Of a stretch of 64,000 bases of DNA, positions 1 through 10,724 are shown one piece after another. The notes beneath the pieces are model-generated. The model did not search any database. It was given only the letters and a program-made list of their open reading frames with translations, and was not told where the DNA came from. A program made the position numbers and the translations under genes. This DNA is from Amborella trichopoda (lineage: Eukaryota; Streptophyta; Magnoliopsida; Amborellales; Amborellaceae), in contig NW_006498150.1 in the NCBI RefSeq assembly GCF_000471905.2, forward strand, positions 547,924-611,923. Reading direction: 5' to 3'. Each line of letters opens with the position of its first letter. Positions within the stretch are counted from its first letter, which is position 1.

Positions 1-497
1 GATAAAGTAGTCACAACAGATTCATAAGAATTAGGCAAACTATTCAGTATAGTTAAAACTTGTTGTTGATCATTCAAAGCGTAACATGCACTTATAAGTT
101 ATTTGTCTAGCAAAATCATTTTCCTAACATGTTCAACTACATAGTCATTTTCCTTCATCTTAAAAGAATAGTACTCTGGAGTCAAAACTCTTAAATTACT
201 CATTGAAGTCACCCCAAATTGTATCCTCGATTTATCAAAAATATCTTTGGCATTTTTAAATTCATCAAAGCTCAATAATAATTCATCATCCATATTTATC
301 AAAATTATGTTCCTATACTTCTTATTTTCTTTTTTCCAATTACTATAAGCTGATATTTCTGCTCTATTGCTAGCATTAGTGGGCTCAGTAGGAACTACAG
401 TTGAAATTATATAATCTAAATTTTTATGCTCTAAGATCAAAGCTAATCTTTTTTTCCATGTATTATAATTCGGCCCATTGAGTCTTTCTATCTTCAA
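1..497 (-). pseudogene. Ty1/copia gag N-terminal relic (UBN2/DUF4219-like)
   Basis: This is the start of a copia gag polyprotein. The frame opens at 497 with 'MKIERLNGPNYNTWKKRLAL', the usual copia gag opening (L-G-x-N-Y-x-x-W), followed by a charged helical domain. It stops at 99-101 (TAA), but the same frame reads on to the window edge as 'LISACYALNDQQQVLTILNS', then 'LPNSYESVVTTL', the standard later gag motif. So the break is one in-frame nonsense codon in a longer gag, not a real C-terminus. Seen: the frame and stop. Known: the motif order of copia gag. The pol part would lie left of the window. No LTR or clear primer-binding site was found upstream (positions above 497). It is a decayed or non-functional element. 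Confidence 0.78.
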
Positions 498-1288
498 TTC
501 TAGCTTTTCATCAATGAATAATAAAAAATACAGAACAAAAAAATAAATTTAGTCTATAGTTGCGATCTTATTAGGCGATAGTATGGACTATCAAGAAACT
601 CAATGTGAATTCAGCTCAATCTACAATTCTTCCAAGCCGTCTCATTAGAAAGTACCCAAATTGCAAACAAACAACAGTAGATGGGGTTCCAATAGATAAT
701 TTTCTCTCTCTAGATTTGGGGAAAAAAAATACAAAAGAGTGATAATAACAAAAAAGATGATCCCAAAATGGATTAAACAGTAGTAAAAAAGAAAAGAATT
801 ACAGATTATGATATCACTAGAGAAAAAAGACTCTCTATTATCTCAAAAGCGGGAATGCATTGATCTTGCAATTGGGTTTACAAGCTCTGTTATAGTACAT
901 CATAGCAACCAAAATAAGAAGTGAATGAAGCACATACCCGTTATATAGTCGTTAGAATGTGTAGCCCATGATCCAAGAAGTTATTTTGGCAAAAAACAGT
1001 CATGCCCGTTGAAAAAGAAAAATGAAGCAATGTTCGCAAGAGACAGAAGGACCGTTTTAGAAGAAAAATGAAACAAATTTATTTTTTGGCAAGAATCAGC
1101 CATATTCGTTGAGAGGGAAAATATGTCAATCTTGCAGCCCATTGCAGTAAAAAAAGAAGCCTAATTGATGAGAAAAAAAAAGGAAAAAAGAAAGGGAAAA
1201 AAAAAACTTACCTTTTATGGCTCCTTATCCTGCTCGCTATTTTCTCACCATTGAATCCCCAAGATTTCTTTGATGAACTTGGACATAT
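498..1288. other. AT-rich leader or intergenic DNA, no gene seen
   Basis: No frame of interest on either strand. If the gag relic kept its 5' part, its leader and LTR should lie here on the minus strand. A degenerate match to a Met-tRNA primer site could be argued near 808-822, but it is too weak to call. Confidence 0.3.
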
Positions 1289-1940
1289 GGCAAAAAAAAC
1301 AAATATATCTAACTCCCTCCCTGAAATTTCCATTCCTAGTACCTCCTTGGGTTAACCAAAATCCCTTGCAGCCCCTCAAGTTTTAAACTTTGGGACCATT
1401 AGCCCCCTAATTATATTTTTCTTTGTTCTTTTTAAGAATTTGATCTCTTTGTTTTACAAAATGCCAAACCCATACATTAGTCATCCATATCTGTTATAAC
1501 AATAATAACAACAATAATATATTAATTGTTAAATATTTCATCTCTTATAAGTATTTTGATAAAGTCTTTTAATAAATAACTAATAATAACCATCAACAAT
1601 AGTAACAAATATCTTGATATATCATTTTTCAAGTTCAAACGATATTGACATAATTGTAAAATAGGTCATAATGTTAAAGAAAAATTCATTTTTTTTTCAT
1701 GTCTAAATATATAGAGTGAGATCTATGGAGGTAAGATTGGTTTTAGGCAACGGAAGAGAAATGGAAGAGAAATGTTTGTAAAATAAAAAGATTAAATTTG
1801 TAAAAACAACAAAGAAAAACACAATTAGAGGGGCTAACAGTCCCAAAATTTTAAATTTGAGGGGATGCAAGGAATTTTAGTGAACCCAAAGGGCTAATAG
1901 GGATGAAAGTTTTGGAGAGGGGGGTAAAAGTCATTTTTCC
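1289..1940. mobile_element. Long-TIR foldback element, about 650 bp
   Basis: Positions ~1310-1425 are repeated in reverse complement at ~1815-1935. Both arms share the phrases CCCTTGCAGCCCCTCAAG / CCTTGCATCCCCTCAAAT and TTTGGGACCATTAGCCCC / TTTGGGACTGTTAGCCCC. The ~115-bp arms flank an AT-rich centre of about 390 bp with no coding capacity. Arms of this length around a non-coding core resemble non-autonomous Mutator-like foldbacks, but I could not find a convincing 9-bp target duplication, so the superfamily is open. Confidence 0.65.
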
Positions 1941-3919
1941 AAAAAAAATTAGGAGCAAATCTCTCCTTCGCAGAATTTTAGAGAGAGAGTAAAGGAAGTA
2001 TGAGGTTTGTCTTTCATCTTTATGGGAGATTTTGATGGGGGCGTCTTTATCTTTTTAAGTATAAAGTAGGGGGGTTAAAATGGACAAAAATGCCTTTCAT
2101 AAGGATTTTGATTTTGAGCAATAATAAAAAGACCTAAAAAAATAGCCCCAAAACCTATAGACCATAAATCACACGAGGGACTTAAGGTTCCATACCAAAA
2201 CCTATATAGACCAAGCCATCCAGTGATAAGCTACTTTGAGAGTCCTCTTTGGTGAATCTCTTTCACCTATTATCCTTCATTCTCTCTCTCCCCTTTTTTT
2301 TACTTGAGGGTTAACCTCTTTTTATAGAGAATCATCTTTTGTAACTCTCACATTCATGGTCTATAAGAGTTGAGATCCAAGTATAACTCCTACCTTAATT
2401 CCATTATGTGTAGATAATTAGGATTAACAAGTTGTCACCAAACTGTTAATCCTATATAATGAGTTAAACTTGTCATTAGTGCACTAATGATTCACATAAT
2501 AAGATGTCATCTAAGCATTTATACAATTTGATAAAAGATATTTAAATATTAAATAATTTTATACATCTATAATACAAAAAAATAGTTCTTACAAAGCATC
2601 CAAACACATCACTGGGTTTTCCCTCCAGTGCGACATCCTATAAAAGCTCTAAAATGGATTATAGTATATGCCATTGCCTCACGTCAACTACATGAGATTT
2701 CACATATACTATACAATATAGTTTTTGTACCATTATTGAAATAAAATTCACAGGATAAAAGGGCCTGAAAGGTCACATTTCCAACAGTGCAAACATCAGT
2801 GAATCAATTTCTCCTCATTACTTGATCAATGAGACCTTAAAAAGCTACGACATCTCGCTAGAGAGAACGACATCAAGTTCAAATTAAAGGTGGATACATG
2901 TTCTCTCTATTTAGATTTCTCCAACGATGCTCCAAACTTTCGTACTCACACAGATTGAGTATCTCAACTAGTATTTGAAATAACAAATCGGTGACCATTC
3001 CCATACTAGATCTCTGAGTTGGATCCATAAATCGGTCTGGATATGTGATATGAAAAACTATTGAAAATTAAAAAATAAAAATATTGAAAGAGAGTTTTCC
3101 AATTATGAAAATGTTTTGATGCTGGACGTCATATGTAATTTTTGCCGTGTAAGCCAAACCCATCTCACACATCAAAGTGAAAGTCATTACGTATTATGAA
3201 CATACCAAAAAACTTCAAGGTTCAACAATTATTGAAACACCTTACGAAGTAGGAGTTAGTTTTTCGAAGGTGTTAGGGAAGCGGTGTCAGCAAGAATAAA
3301 AACCATGATATGGTGACTAGGGTGGGGGGGGGTGCTACCACCACGACCCAACCCCTTTCCCTACGAAGTGAGGGTTCTAGGTAATCTATATCCTAATTCA
3401 ATTCATTATCTGCTTATTCCCATAACAAATACTGTGCCAAAAGATTATATATTCCATTGGAGCATAGTATTTATTTACTCCTTTCGGTAAAACCTCTAGG
3501 AGTATCATTAGGGCCCAAAACTTTGGGGATGTAACCTTTTCAATCTAACAATCGACCTCAAAAGGAACTAAAAGAAACAAAAAGAAAAACAAAACATCAA
3601 ACACACTATATATGTGCTGGAAAAAGCATGATGTCCTAAAATTGAACTATGGCCATACAATCAGACATCTCAAAATCCTTTCTTTTTTTTTTAACTACCC
3701 ATGTAAAGGTGAATCCCAAAACCACATATCAGAGAGCTCCTCAAGTTACTCTTTTGCTAATGGGATTAAATGTGTGGAGTGCCACTCCGGGAGTACGCTA
3801 TTAGGCTCCATACTTTTCTTTATAGCTTAATTGGAAATCTAATTTAAAAATGAAACTCTCTTTAATACATTCTTTATTAAATATTTTGGATGTATATACA
3901 CATATATGGTACAAGGCAT
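1941..3919. other. Intergenic, no gene seen
   Basis: AT-rich sequence with short frames only. It contains a G-run at ~3322-3330 followed by GTGCTACCACCACGACCCAA, a phrase that recurs in altered form at ~34395-34425 and inverted at ~25190-25225. A block at ~3410-3560 resembles ~5015-5140. Otherwise nothing was recognised. Confidence 0.4.
3410..3560. repeat. Unclassified dispersed repeat, copy 1
   Basis: The order 'AGATTATAT..TACTCC..CGGTAAAACCTC..AGGGCCCAAAACTTTGGGGATGTAACC' (abridged) is paralleled at ~5015-5140 by a block with CGGGTAAAATCCCAC, AGGACCCTAAAATTTGGCGA and CTAACCTCTTCAACCCC, and more weakly at ~59960-60040. The family is unknown and has no coding capacity. Confidence 0.35.
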
Positions 3920-4280
3920 TTTGAAAAGTTCAAAGTTTTTACAAAGCCTATGTTTTATGAAAACAAAATAAAGCCTTACCTCAAATCCAATGGAAATTTG
4001 GCTCTAAAATTAATTTCTAACACCGAGAATAAAATTTGAATTTCAAAAAATAGCACAAATATTGCAGATCTATGAATACTTATTTTCAGAGTGAAATAGA
4101 CGGTCTAGATAATTTACTACAATATATACTATTTTTAAAGCTTAAAATCTAATTTTTCTTTCACAACCATAATGTTCTAGTCAAGTTTATTGATATAAAA
4201 ATTTCCCAAATGCTTGAATTGCATTTTTTGATGAGTCATGAATTGAGGCTTTACTTATTTTAATAAGGCTGCAGCACTAT
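3920..4280. mobile_element. Divergent member of the A/B MITE superfamily
   Basis: Inverted ends AAAGCCTTACCTC and GAGGCTTTA enclose the same internal order seen in the better copies: GATCTATGAATA, GACGGTCTAGATAATTTACT and CACTATTTTTAAAGCTT-like blocks. It is too diverged for exact limits. Confidence 0.45.
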
Positions 4281-4499
4281 CAAACCATTTTCCTTTTGAG
4301 AATTATTCACTTTATTGAAAACATGGCCTTATTTTCTAATTTTTAGGAACTTTATTTTTTCACAAAGATGGAAACATGCCTCTTGCTTCCGCATACTTCT
4401 TTAATGCTTTATTGTGAGAACTCAATTTTTATTTCATGCTATTTTATTGTGAAATTTAAAAAAAAAACAAACAAACAATTCATGTTATTTTATCATGGG

Positions 4500-4890
4500 T
4501 GCAGTTAGCATACAGATGCATCCGTAGCTTTAGAGGTATGGTGCACTTTCAAATTTTATCATGGTGTATAATTTTGATGTAAAATGTTATTAGGATTATC
4601 TCAAAATTTATTTTTATATCTAATTATAAAATTTTAATTTTCAAAAATGATTAAAATCAAGTAGATCTTTAAACATATGAAAATCTTAAAAATGGACGGT
4701 GTAGATAATATGTTGAAAAATGCACTATTTATGAGACTTAAAATCTTTTTATTTTTCATAGTCATATATCTCGATGTCCAGATGATCAATCAAATGGTTT
4801 TTCAATATTAAAACTACCTTTTCCAATGGATTTTTGAGGACCATCCGTAGTTTTACATTATAAGGTTGCACCCTCATATAAACTTTTTCT
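4500..4890. mobile_element. MITE, subfamily A
   Basis: About 390 bp, AT-rich, non-coding. Its ends carry GCATACAGATGCATCCGTAG and GGTGCAC-like motifs at one side and CATCCGTAGTTTTACATTAT plus AAGGTTGCACCCTCATATAA at the other, which are partly complementary. The core reads TAGATAATATGTTG, ATCTCGATGTCCAGATGATC and TTTTTCAATATTAAAACTAC. Near-collinear copies lie at ~60055-60447 (same direction) and ~54935-55320 and ~33428-33830 (inverted), so this is a defined dispersed unit. Confidence 0.75.
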
Positions 4891-5014
4891 TTTTATTATT
4901 TATTTATTTTAATTTTTTTTTGGGGATCCGATGGAGATCGCGTTGCGGCTTCCAACGCCTAACAACCTCGAGAGAGTCCGAATGCCAATGTGAATAACAC
5001 AAGCCAAAAGATAT

Positions 5015-5140
5015 TATACTTCAGCGCCGGAGTATGTTATCTATTTATTTCCTCGGGTAAAATCCCACGAAGAACTCATTTTAGGACCCTAAAATTTGGC
5101 GATCTAACCTCTTCAACCCCGAGATTAACCTTAATAAAAA
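5015..5140. repeat. Unclassified dispersed repeat, copy 2
   Basis: Partner of ~3410-3560. It is preceded by a GC-richer stretch (4920-4990) with GGAGATCGCGTTGCGGCTTC that has no counterpart in copy 1. Confidence 0.35.
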
Positions 5141-5538
5141 TTTGTTTCTAATTGCATCCTCTGTGCCCTGGAAAAAAAAAAAAATGATGTGTTGAGATTG
5201 GATAAAGAGTATTCAATTTTATCCAATTTTTAGATGGTGAGATCTAAGTGTTAAAAAACGTAAATTTCAAATTTTTGTTTTAACAATAGTCAATTCTTAA
5301 GTGGTTCCAAATATTTGAGATTGAAAGAATCCTCATAAATAGGTTTTCTGACTGAGGGAGTAGAAATTATGAACCCAAGGAAGCATAATATAGAGTATAC
5401 TATAGGTCTATAATTCTCCTCCATCTTTAATGAGAAAATTCTTTCCCAATATCAATAACCTAAAGAAAAGTTGCAACAATGTAATTTCATTCCAATTCAT
5501 CATTGGGCTTCAACACAAGGATCCCATTTCTCAACCTC

Positions 5539-7567
5539 CTACAACTTTCTTTCTAACAATGCCATCACCGTCGCCACCGACAACGTCCACCATGCACCTG
5601 CAACAACATGGTCTCAGCTTCCACCTATTAAACTGAAGGGAGACTAAACTATATCGTTACTACCACGGAAAACAGTGGTCATGAGAGTAATCACCACCAT
5701 GCGACCAATGCTTCGAATGGTCATGAAGAGAGAGAAACTGGGAGCAAAGAAATGAGATTGTAGTGGATTCTACTCTCTCTCTCCACCGCCGTTCATTTTA
5801 TAATTGCACAATGATGGCTCTCATGCCTACTGTTTTCTTAACGGGTATTGTAAGTGGCGGAGTACTTTGCGGACACAATTCACGGAGATTAAGCACTCTA
5901 TCTCTATTCATATAAAAAAGATGGAAAATTTACATATAGATCGGGTTTTTTTACCGTTATAACATAATAACTCGAAAATCAACATTTATGACCTAGAAGA
6001 ACGGATCACCAATTTTTATTTTTTTTTGGGTCAAGTTTGTTTAAGGTCCGATTTTTCAAATATTAGACCGCTTGATAACCCAAAATTTTTTATTTTTATC
6101 ACTTTTATAGTACGGGTACTACAGTGAGAAAAGCATGGTAGTAGTGATTGTGCCTCTATGGGCGTAAAAAGTACTGGTTTGGGTTTACAGGTCCCGATTA
6201 GATTACTTTAAAAAAAAGAAAAAAAAACGGTACGATGTTCAAATCATCGGACTGTATAATTTATTTAAAAAAGTGAACAGAAAGCGGTCCGATGGTTCTA
6301 ACATCGAACCTCATTGGTCAATAACAAAAATTAAACAGAAAGCAATTCGATGGTTCTAACATCTGACTGCATTGTTCAATAACAATAAATGATTAGAAGG
6401 CGGTTCGATATTGTAACTATCTTACCGCTTGGTCTACTTAAAAAAATAGAACAGAAGGCGGTCTGATTTTTAGAACATCGGACTGTATTATTTACTTAAA
6501 ATTTAAAAAGTTGGACCGAGAAAAAACTTGGCAAAAAATAAAGAAAATTTTAAGATCCATTTTTCTAGATAATATCGGCCTATTTTCATACCATTTTGGT
6601 ATAACGAAGAAAAAAAAAAAAAAAAAACCCGTAACGTAAATTTCCCAAAGGTTCACCCAAAAAAAAAAAGCGCATTACCTGGAGGAAAAAACCAAGACTT
6701 GAGTGTGGCTCCGGTGCTCCATCCCGGAAAGAAGCAGTCAGTGCTGGTATTCACCCCATTTGGGCAGCTGCATGCAAAGGAATGGTATGTCCCGACCCCG
6801 AAGGCGCACGCCCCATTGCTCCTCTCGCAGGACCGACACATTTCTGGATAGTCATTCTCGACATTGAACCTGTATTTGAGTGCAACCCCATACCTCCACG
6901 ACCCCGGGTCTGATCGTTGAGCATCGAATCCGTACACTGCGGCATACGAGTTACAGTTCAATTTCCTCAGGTCCATGTCGAATGCTGGCCCGAGGTTAAC
7001 CGGCGAGTATATGCAGCAAGTGGATACAGGCGATCCAATCCCAGCAACTGCAGGACACAAGTAGAGGGCGCTGCAGATGGACGAGCTTCCAGGATCGCAG
7101 AGCCCAGAAACGAGTTCACTTGTGTTGTAGACTGGTGATGACGAGGTGTCACAGTCCAGGAGCACGAACACAGTTGAGTCTGCAAATGTGAAAGGTGCGT
7201 CCCAGTCGAGGCCAAAACCACCACTGGGGCGAGTGCAGGAGCAGGTTGACATGGAAGGGTCCTGGATGTAGAGGAGGTTGTTCTGGTAGTCGATGGAGAG
7301 GACCGGATACGAGCCCGAGTGTGTGGTGAGGAGAAGCTGCTGCTTATCCTCATCACAGCAAAGGTAGGGAGCGAACCTCAGGTCGCCACAGCCGCTGCCC
7401 GTGCCAAACGGGTACTGTACATGGATGTTGCCGCAAGTGCTCTTGCAAGATTGATCTTGGGCCAACAACTTCTCCGGAAAAGAATGCAGGGCCAAAAAGA
7501 AGAAGAGAAAGACGCCCGGCGATGATGCGCTTCGGTTTCGCCTCCTCTTCGACCTCATATGCTTCAT
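5539..7567 (-). CDS. Kinase-less GUB_WAK / WAK-associated extracellular protein, two exons
   Basis: Proposed exons are 7567-6679 and 5597-5539, with a 1081-bp intron whose donor is CAG|GTAATG and acceptor is TTGTTGCAG. The join gives a 315-residue protein. Residues 16-37 are a hydrophobic signal peptide or anchor. Residues 41-115 match the GUB_WAK_bind pattern (C-x3-C-G-x-I-x-V-x-YPFG, then a Cys-rich ladder). A C-terminal Cys-rich block (about 244-278) resembles the WAK-associated domain. The joined exon supplies a hydrophobic tail, AWWTLSVATVMALL, possibly a GPI or membrane anchor. Without splicing the frame runs through a poly-A tract into a Phe-rich tail and stops at 6653, which is unlikely to be real. 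Exon phases agree (889 + 59 nt = 316 codons). No kinase follows. Kinase-less GUB_WAK proteins of about this size are known in plants; a role in binding cell-wall pectin is inferred. The Met at codon 4 is an alternative start. Confidence 0.82.
6218..6520. repeat. Degenerate ~60-bp tandem repeat in the intron of gene 1
   Basis: The phrase AACAGAAAGCGGTCCGATGG then TTCTAACATCGGACTG recurs about five times (near 6225, 6278, 6335, 6395, 6450), each followed by an AT-rich spacer. The two halves CGGTCCGAT and ATCGGAC are complementary, so each unit can fold into a small hairpin. Confidence 0.6.
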
Positions 7568-7800
7568 AGTTGCCTGTGCTTAGAGAGAGAGTAAGAGAGA
7601 GAAAATGGGGGCCTTTGGGGGTCTCTTAATTTTAGCTGGTGATCCGGTTATGGGGGGAGGAAGGCATGTGCAGAGGAGTAGGAAATGAGGTGGGCTTCAA
7701 CTTTCGGTGTTGGGCGAGCAGCCTTCTATGTTCATCTTTTCTCTGAAATTAATGCTTGCTGACCTGGGTTTGGGTGTGTTTGTGTTTTTATAAATGTATT
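7568..7800 (-). promoter_or_regulatory. Core promoter and CT-rich leader of gene 1
   Basis: Reading on the minus strand, a TATA-like TTTATAAAAAC lies at 7784-7794. A pyrimidine-rich stretch (CATTTTCTCTCTCTTAC, then CTCTCTCTCTAAG) occupies about 7575-7607, just ahead of the start codon. TATA box plus CT-rich 5' leader is a usual plant arrangement. The transcription start is inferred, not seen. Confidence 0.45.
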
Positions 7801-7974
7801 TGCATATGCCTCTGGCATCTAATTTATGCAACGTGATTTACCTTTTTGCCTTTTTGAGTTTCCCACTCACTGGAGGATGAAGATGGTCATGTGACGGACA
7901 AGATTCTACCATTTCAATGTCCTTGTTTACAGCTTAGTGGATTCGATCTAGATACCAAATGTATTACATAAGGG

Positions 7975-8295
7975 CTGTCGACCGGGCCGGGTCTACGGGG
8001 TCCACCTGACTCGGTTCTGGGTCTGGTTTGTAAAACATACCCAGTGGGTCTATTCTGAATCCATTTGACCTGAACTTGAGCTGGATTGGGCCTAGGGCTG
8101 GATCTATGTACAATTCTGACAATTTCAGGTTCGGTCGGGTTTGGATAAGGGTTCTCCACCTAACATATTTACATAAAATGTAGATAATGTGTTTTGTTTT
8201 TCTTTTGCTTTGTTTTTCTTACATATGTATCGAGACCCCAACTGACCTGACAAGTTGGGTTTGGGTCCAATTAACAGGGACCCAGCCCTGACCGG
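7975..8295. mobile_element. GC-rich non-autonomous hAT-like repeat
   Basis: The left end AGGGCTGTCGACCGGGCCGG and right end GGGACCCAGCCCTGACCGGG are roughly complementary and enclose repeated GGGTCTGG/TGGGTC blocks. Plant hAT-derived repeats often begin AGGGCTGTC or AGGGGTGGCAATGGGCC. No clear 8-bp duplication was found, so the limits are approximate. Confidence 0.45.
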
Positions 8296-8489
8296 GTCTA
8301 ATTTAGACAAAATCGGGTTGCGGTTGAGCTCAAACTCTTTCTTCCCTAAGAAGGTAGATAAACACTGTTATGCTCAGCTCAATGGGTTGAACTGTAAACA
8401 TCCTTTTGACCTAGAACGGGGAATTAACGAATCCCCAATGTTTGTATTTTTATTTTTATTCTTTTTAAAATCCATGTGTCCATGCACTG

Positions 8490-9230
8490 AATTTTTTTTT
8501 TTGTTTTTTACAAGAGTACTAACTTTTAAATGAATTATGCATTACAATGCCATAATCAAAATAGGACCTCTGAAACCATCAACATATCTAAAGAAGTTCC
8601 CTCTTTGCCAAACCATCCACAGCCTCATTAGCATCTTTATAAACATGGTTAAAAGTAATCGACCACTTAGATATAATATTCATAATTTGCAACCACAACG
8701 AACGAAGGTGCCACAGTGGTATGGACTCTTCATTCCAACAATAAATCACATTAAGCGAATCACCTTCTGTTGCCAAAAAATTACCCAACTGTCTCTCTTT
8801 CCATATTGAAACCCCTTGCAATAGAGCAACAATTTCAGTACGGTTAGATGAGGCAATTCCACAGGAACTGCAAAACAAAACCTGCATGATAAACAAACAA
8901 CATTGCCACTACTATCTCGATACATACCATCCACCCCAGCCACACCTGGATTTCTCAAAGACGAGCCATCAAAATTCAATTTGCAGCAACCTACTATTGG
9001 TGGCTCCCATCTACACCTCAGTGTAGCCTTTATGTATTTCAAAGACATAAACACCCGTTCCTTCATTAGTAATATTAAACCAGCTCCACACTCTATACAA
9101 AACTCTTTTATTCGGCCATTGTATCTCCAAAAGAAATGCTCTCAAGAGTTCTTCTATTCCTCTCTAACTACAATTCCCATGCATTGGTTTGACTATGAAA
9201 TTGCTTATTTAAATTAGGTGGATCAAAATT
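8490..9230 (-). pseudogene. L1-type LINE 3' end: RNase H domain, 5'-truncated and frameshifted
   Basis: On the minus strand the order is a tail of the zinc-binding/linker region (near 9215-9080: W-E-L-x-L-E-R-N-R, then V-W-S-W-F-N), then an RNase H (RVT_3) domain starting WEPPIVGCCKLNFDGSSLRN at about 9006. After a frameshift near 8890-8750 it continues ATEGDSLNVIYCW and VYKDANEAVDGLAKREL. These are the plant LINE RNase H landmarks (NFDGS, the E, GDS, and H/D-x-AD). The poly-T run at ~8492-8504 is the poly-A tail of the insertion. The same family appears on the plus strand at 12660-13672. It cannot make a working enzyme. Confidence 0.75.
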
Positions 9231-10636
9231 GATCCATGGTGATTCTAAATCTAATTCAAATATCAAATTAGCAACTATAATGTAATGAACAATTGAAGTT
9301 ATGGAAAAGGTAAAATCCAGAGGACATCGACCCTAGATTTTCTTTAATTCCCACCACTTCGGAAACATCTGGAATATGCTCTTTGCATGTGTAGGTGAGA
9401 TTGCCACTTTTGATAACAACTTTGGGCTTAATGCTTGGTTTAATTTTTAATAGGAAGCATCGATATCAGGGTTTTTCGGCCTTTAAAAATCGTGAGAGCA
9501 TTGTGCACTTCAGTGGGAGGTTATGATGGTCGATTTACTTAGGGCTGAGCGATCTATGAATCGAATCATGTTCAAAACCCTTTTCCCTAGGCATATGCAC
9601 TACCATTGAGGGTTTATAGAGCGTTATTGCTTATTGAGGTTGGAGAGATGCCGAATGATAGTATTTGTAGTCCATGATAGCTTCGTGGTTTTATGTGTGT
9701 GGATGTAGGCTTATGAGAGCAAAGGCAAAACCCTCAATAAAAGTTATAAACGATATGTACAGATGATAACAACATTTTTGAGAAGCAACCCTATATAGGA
9801 GTACATGTACATGTGCATAGAGATGATCATCTTGCCCTATAATGATACATGCATTTGACTTTATCTTAAAGAGGGAGTCTATAATCCACATACTAAGACT
9901 ATAGTTCCATTGTTTATTGGCTAACTTAGAAGCCAATCATGAGCCCCTACATATGAATGTGGGTTATGAGTCCTATTGGGTTGGTTTGAAAAGAAACTAG
10001 TCGTCATAGATCTTGGCACCAATGATTTCTGTCGCATAACTGGATTTGCAGCCAAACATATAGCGATACAGTTTCGCACAATAGAATTGCAGCGCATATA
10101 TGAAAAAGACGGAGATCATGAAGAATAAATTGAATCGAAAGTTCAGCTGTAGTGAGAGCAAAGGAGCGATACTTAGCTTCATTACTTGACCGTCACATTG
10201 TCGGTTAATTTATTTACCAAAATCTAGCTTCGTGGTTAGGTTTGGCTCCATATTAGTATCCCAGATAAAATAAACAAATAAATAATATTTTTAAAATCTT
10301 CTTCAAAATCATTTCAAGACCCAAGAAAATTTTCAAAAAATGCTCCATAATCATGTAGTTTTTAAAAAATCTCTATCTTCAAGATTTTTCTAGTTTTTAT
10401 TTCTTATTTTATTTTCAAAACTGTATATCAAGAGCAATTTTAATTTGGATGCTTTTAGAACTTTGTCTCTTGTGATTTCAAAAACTTAATTTCTTTGTTA
10501 AAATTTCTACCCATTTTTTAAAAATTCTCTTAAAATCTTTTTAAAAAGGTAGGAGTTTGGAGGGCCGAAACTGTTTAGCCGAGAAGCAATTTAGTGCTTG
10601 GAGATGAGGACATATAATGCTTATGATGCAATTCCG
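9231..10636. other. Intergenic, no gene seen
   Basis: Short frames only; none shows a recognisable motif or good codon pattern. Composition is ordinary AT-rich plant DNA. Confidence 0.4.
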
Positions 10637-10724
10637 AATCCAAGATCTAGGAGGATTGCTTGAATTAGAAGTATCAACCAAATCCAAGACCTAGGAGGAT
10701 TGCTTGAATTAGAATTATCAACCA
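10637..10724. repeat. 44-bp tandem duplication
   Basis: Two adjacent copies of a 44-bp unit (AATCCAAGATCTAGGAGGAT...) differ at two positions, so the duplication looks recent. There is no coding context. Confidence 0.85.

Noticed and set aside
5430-5636. 68-codon plus frame at the end of gene 1
   Set aside because: It overlaps the proposed last exon on the other strand and has no motif; the spliced minus-strand reading explains the region better.
6917-7525. Frames on the plus strand and in other phases within gene 1
   Set aside because: Shadows of the GUB_WAK exon, which has the recognisable cysteine pattern.
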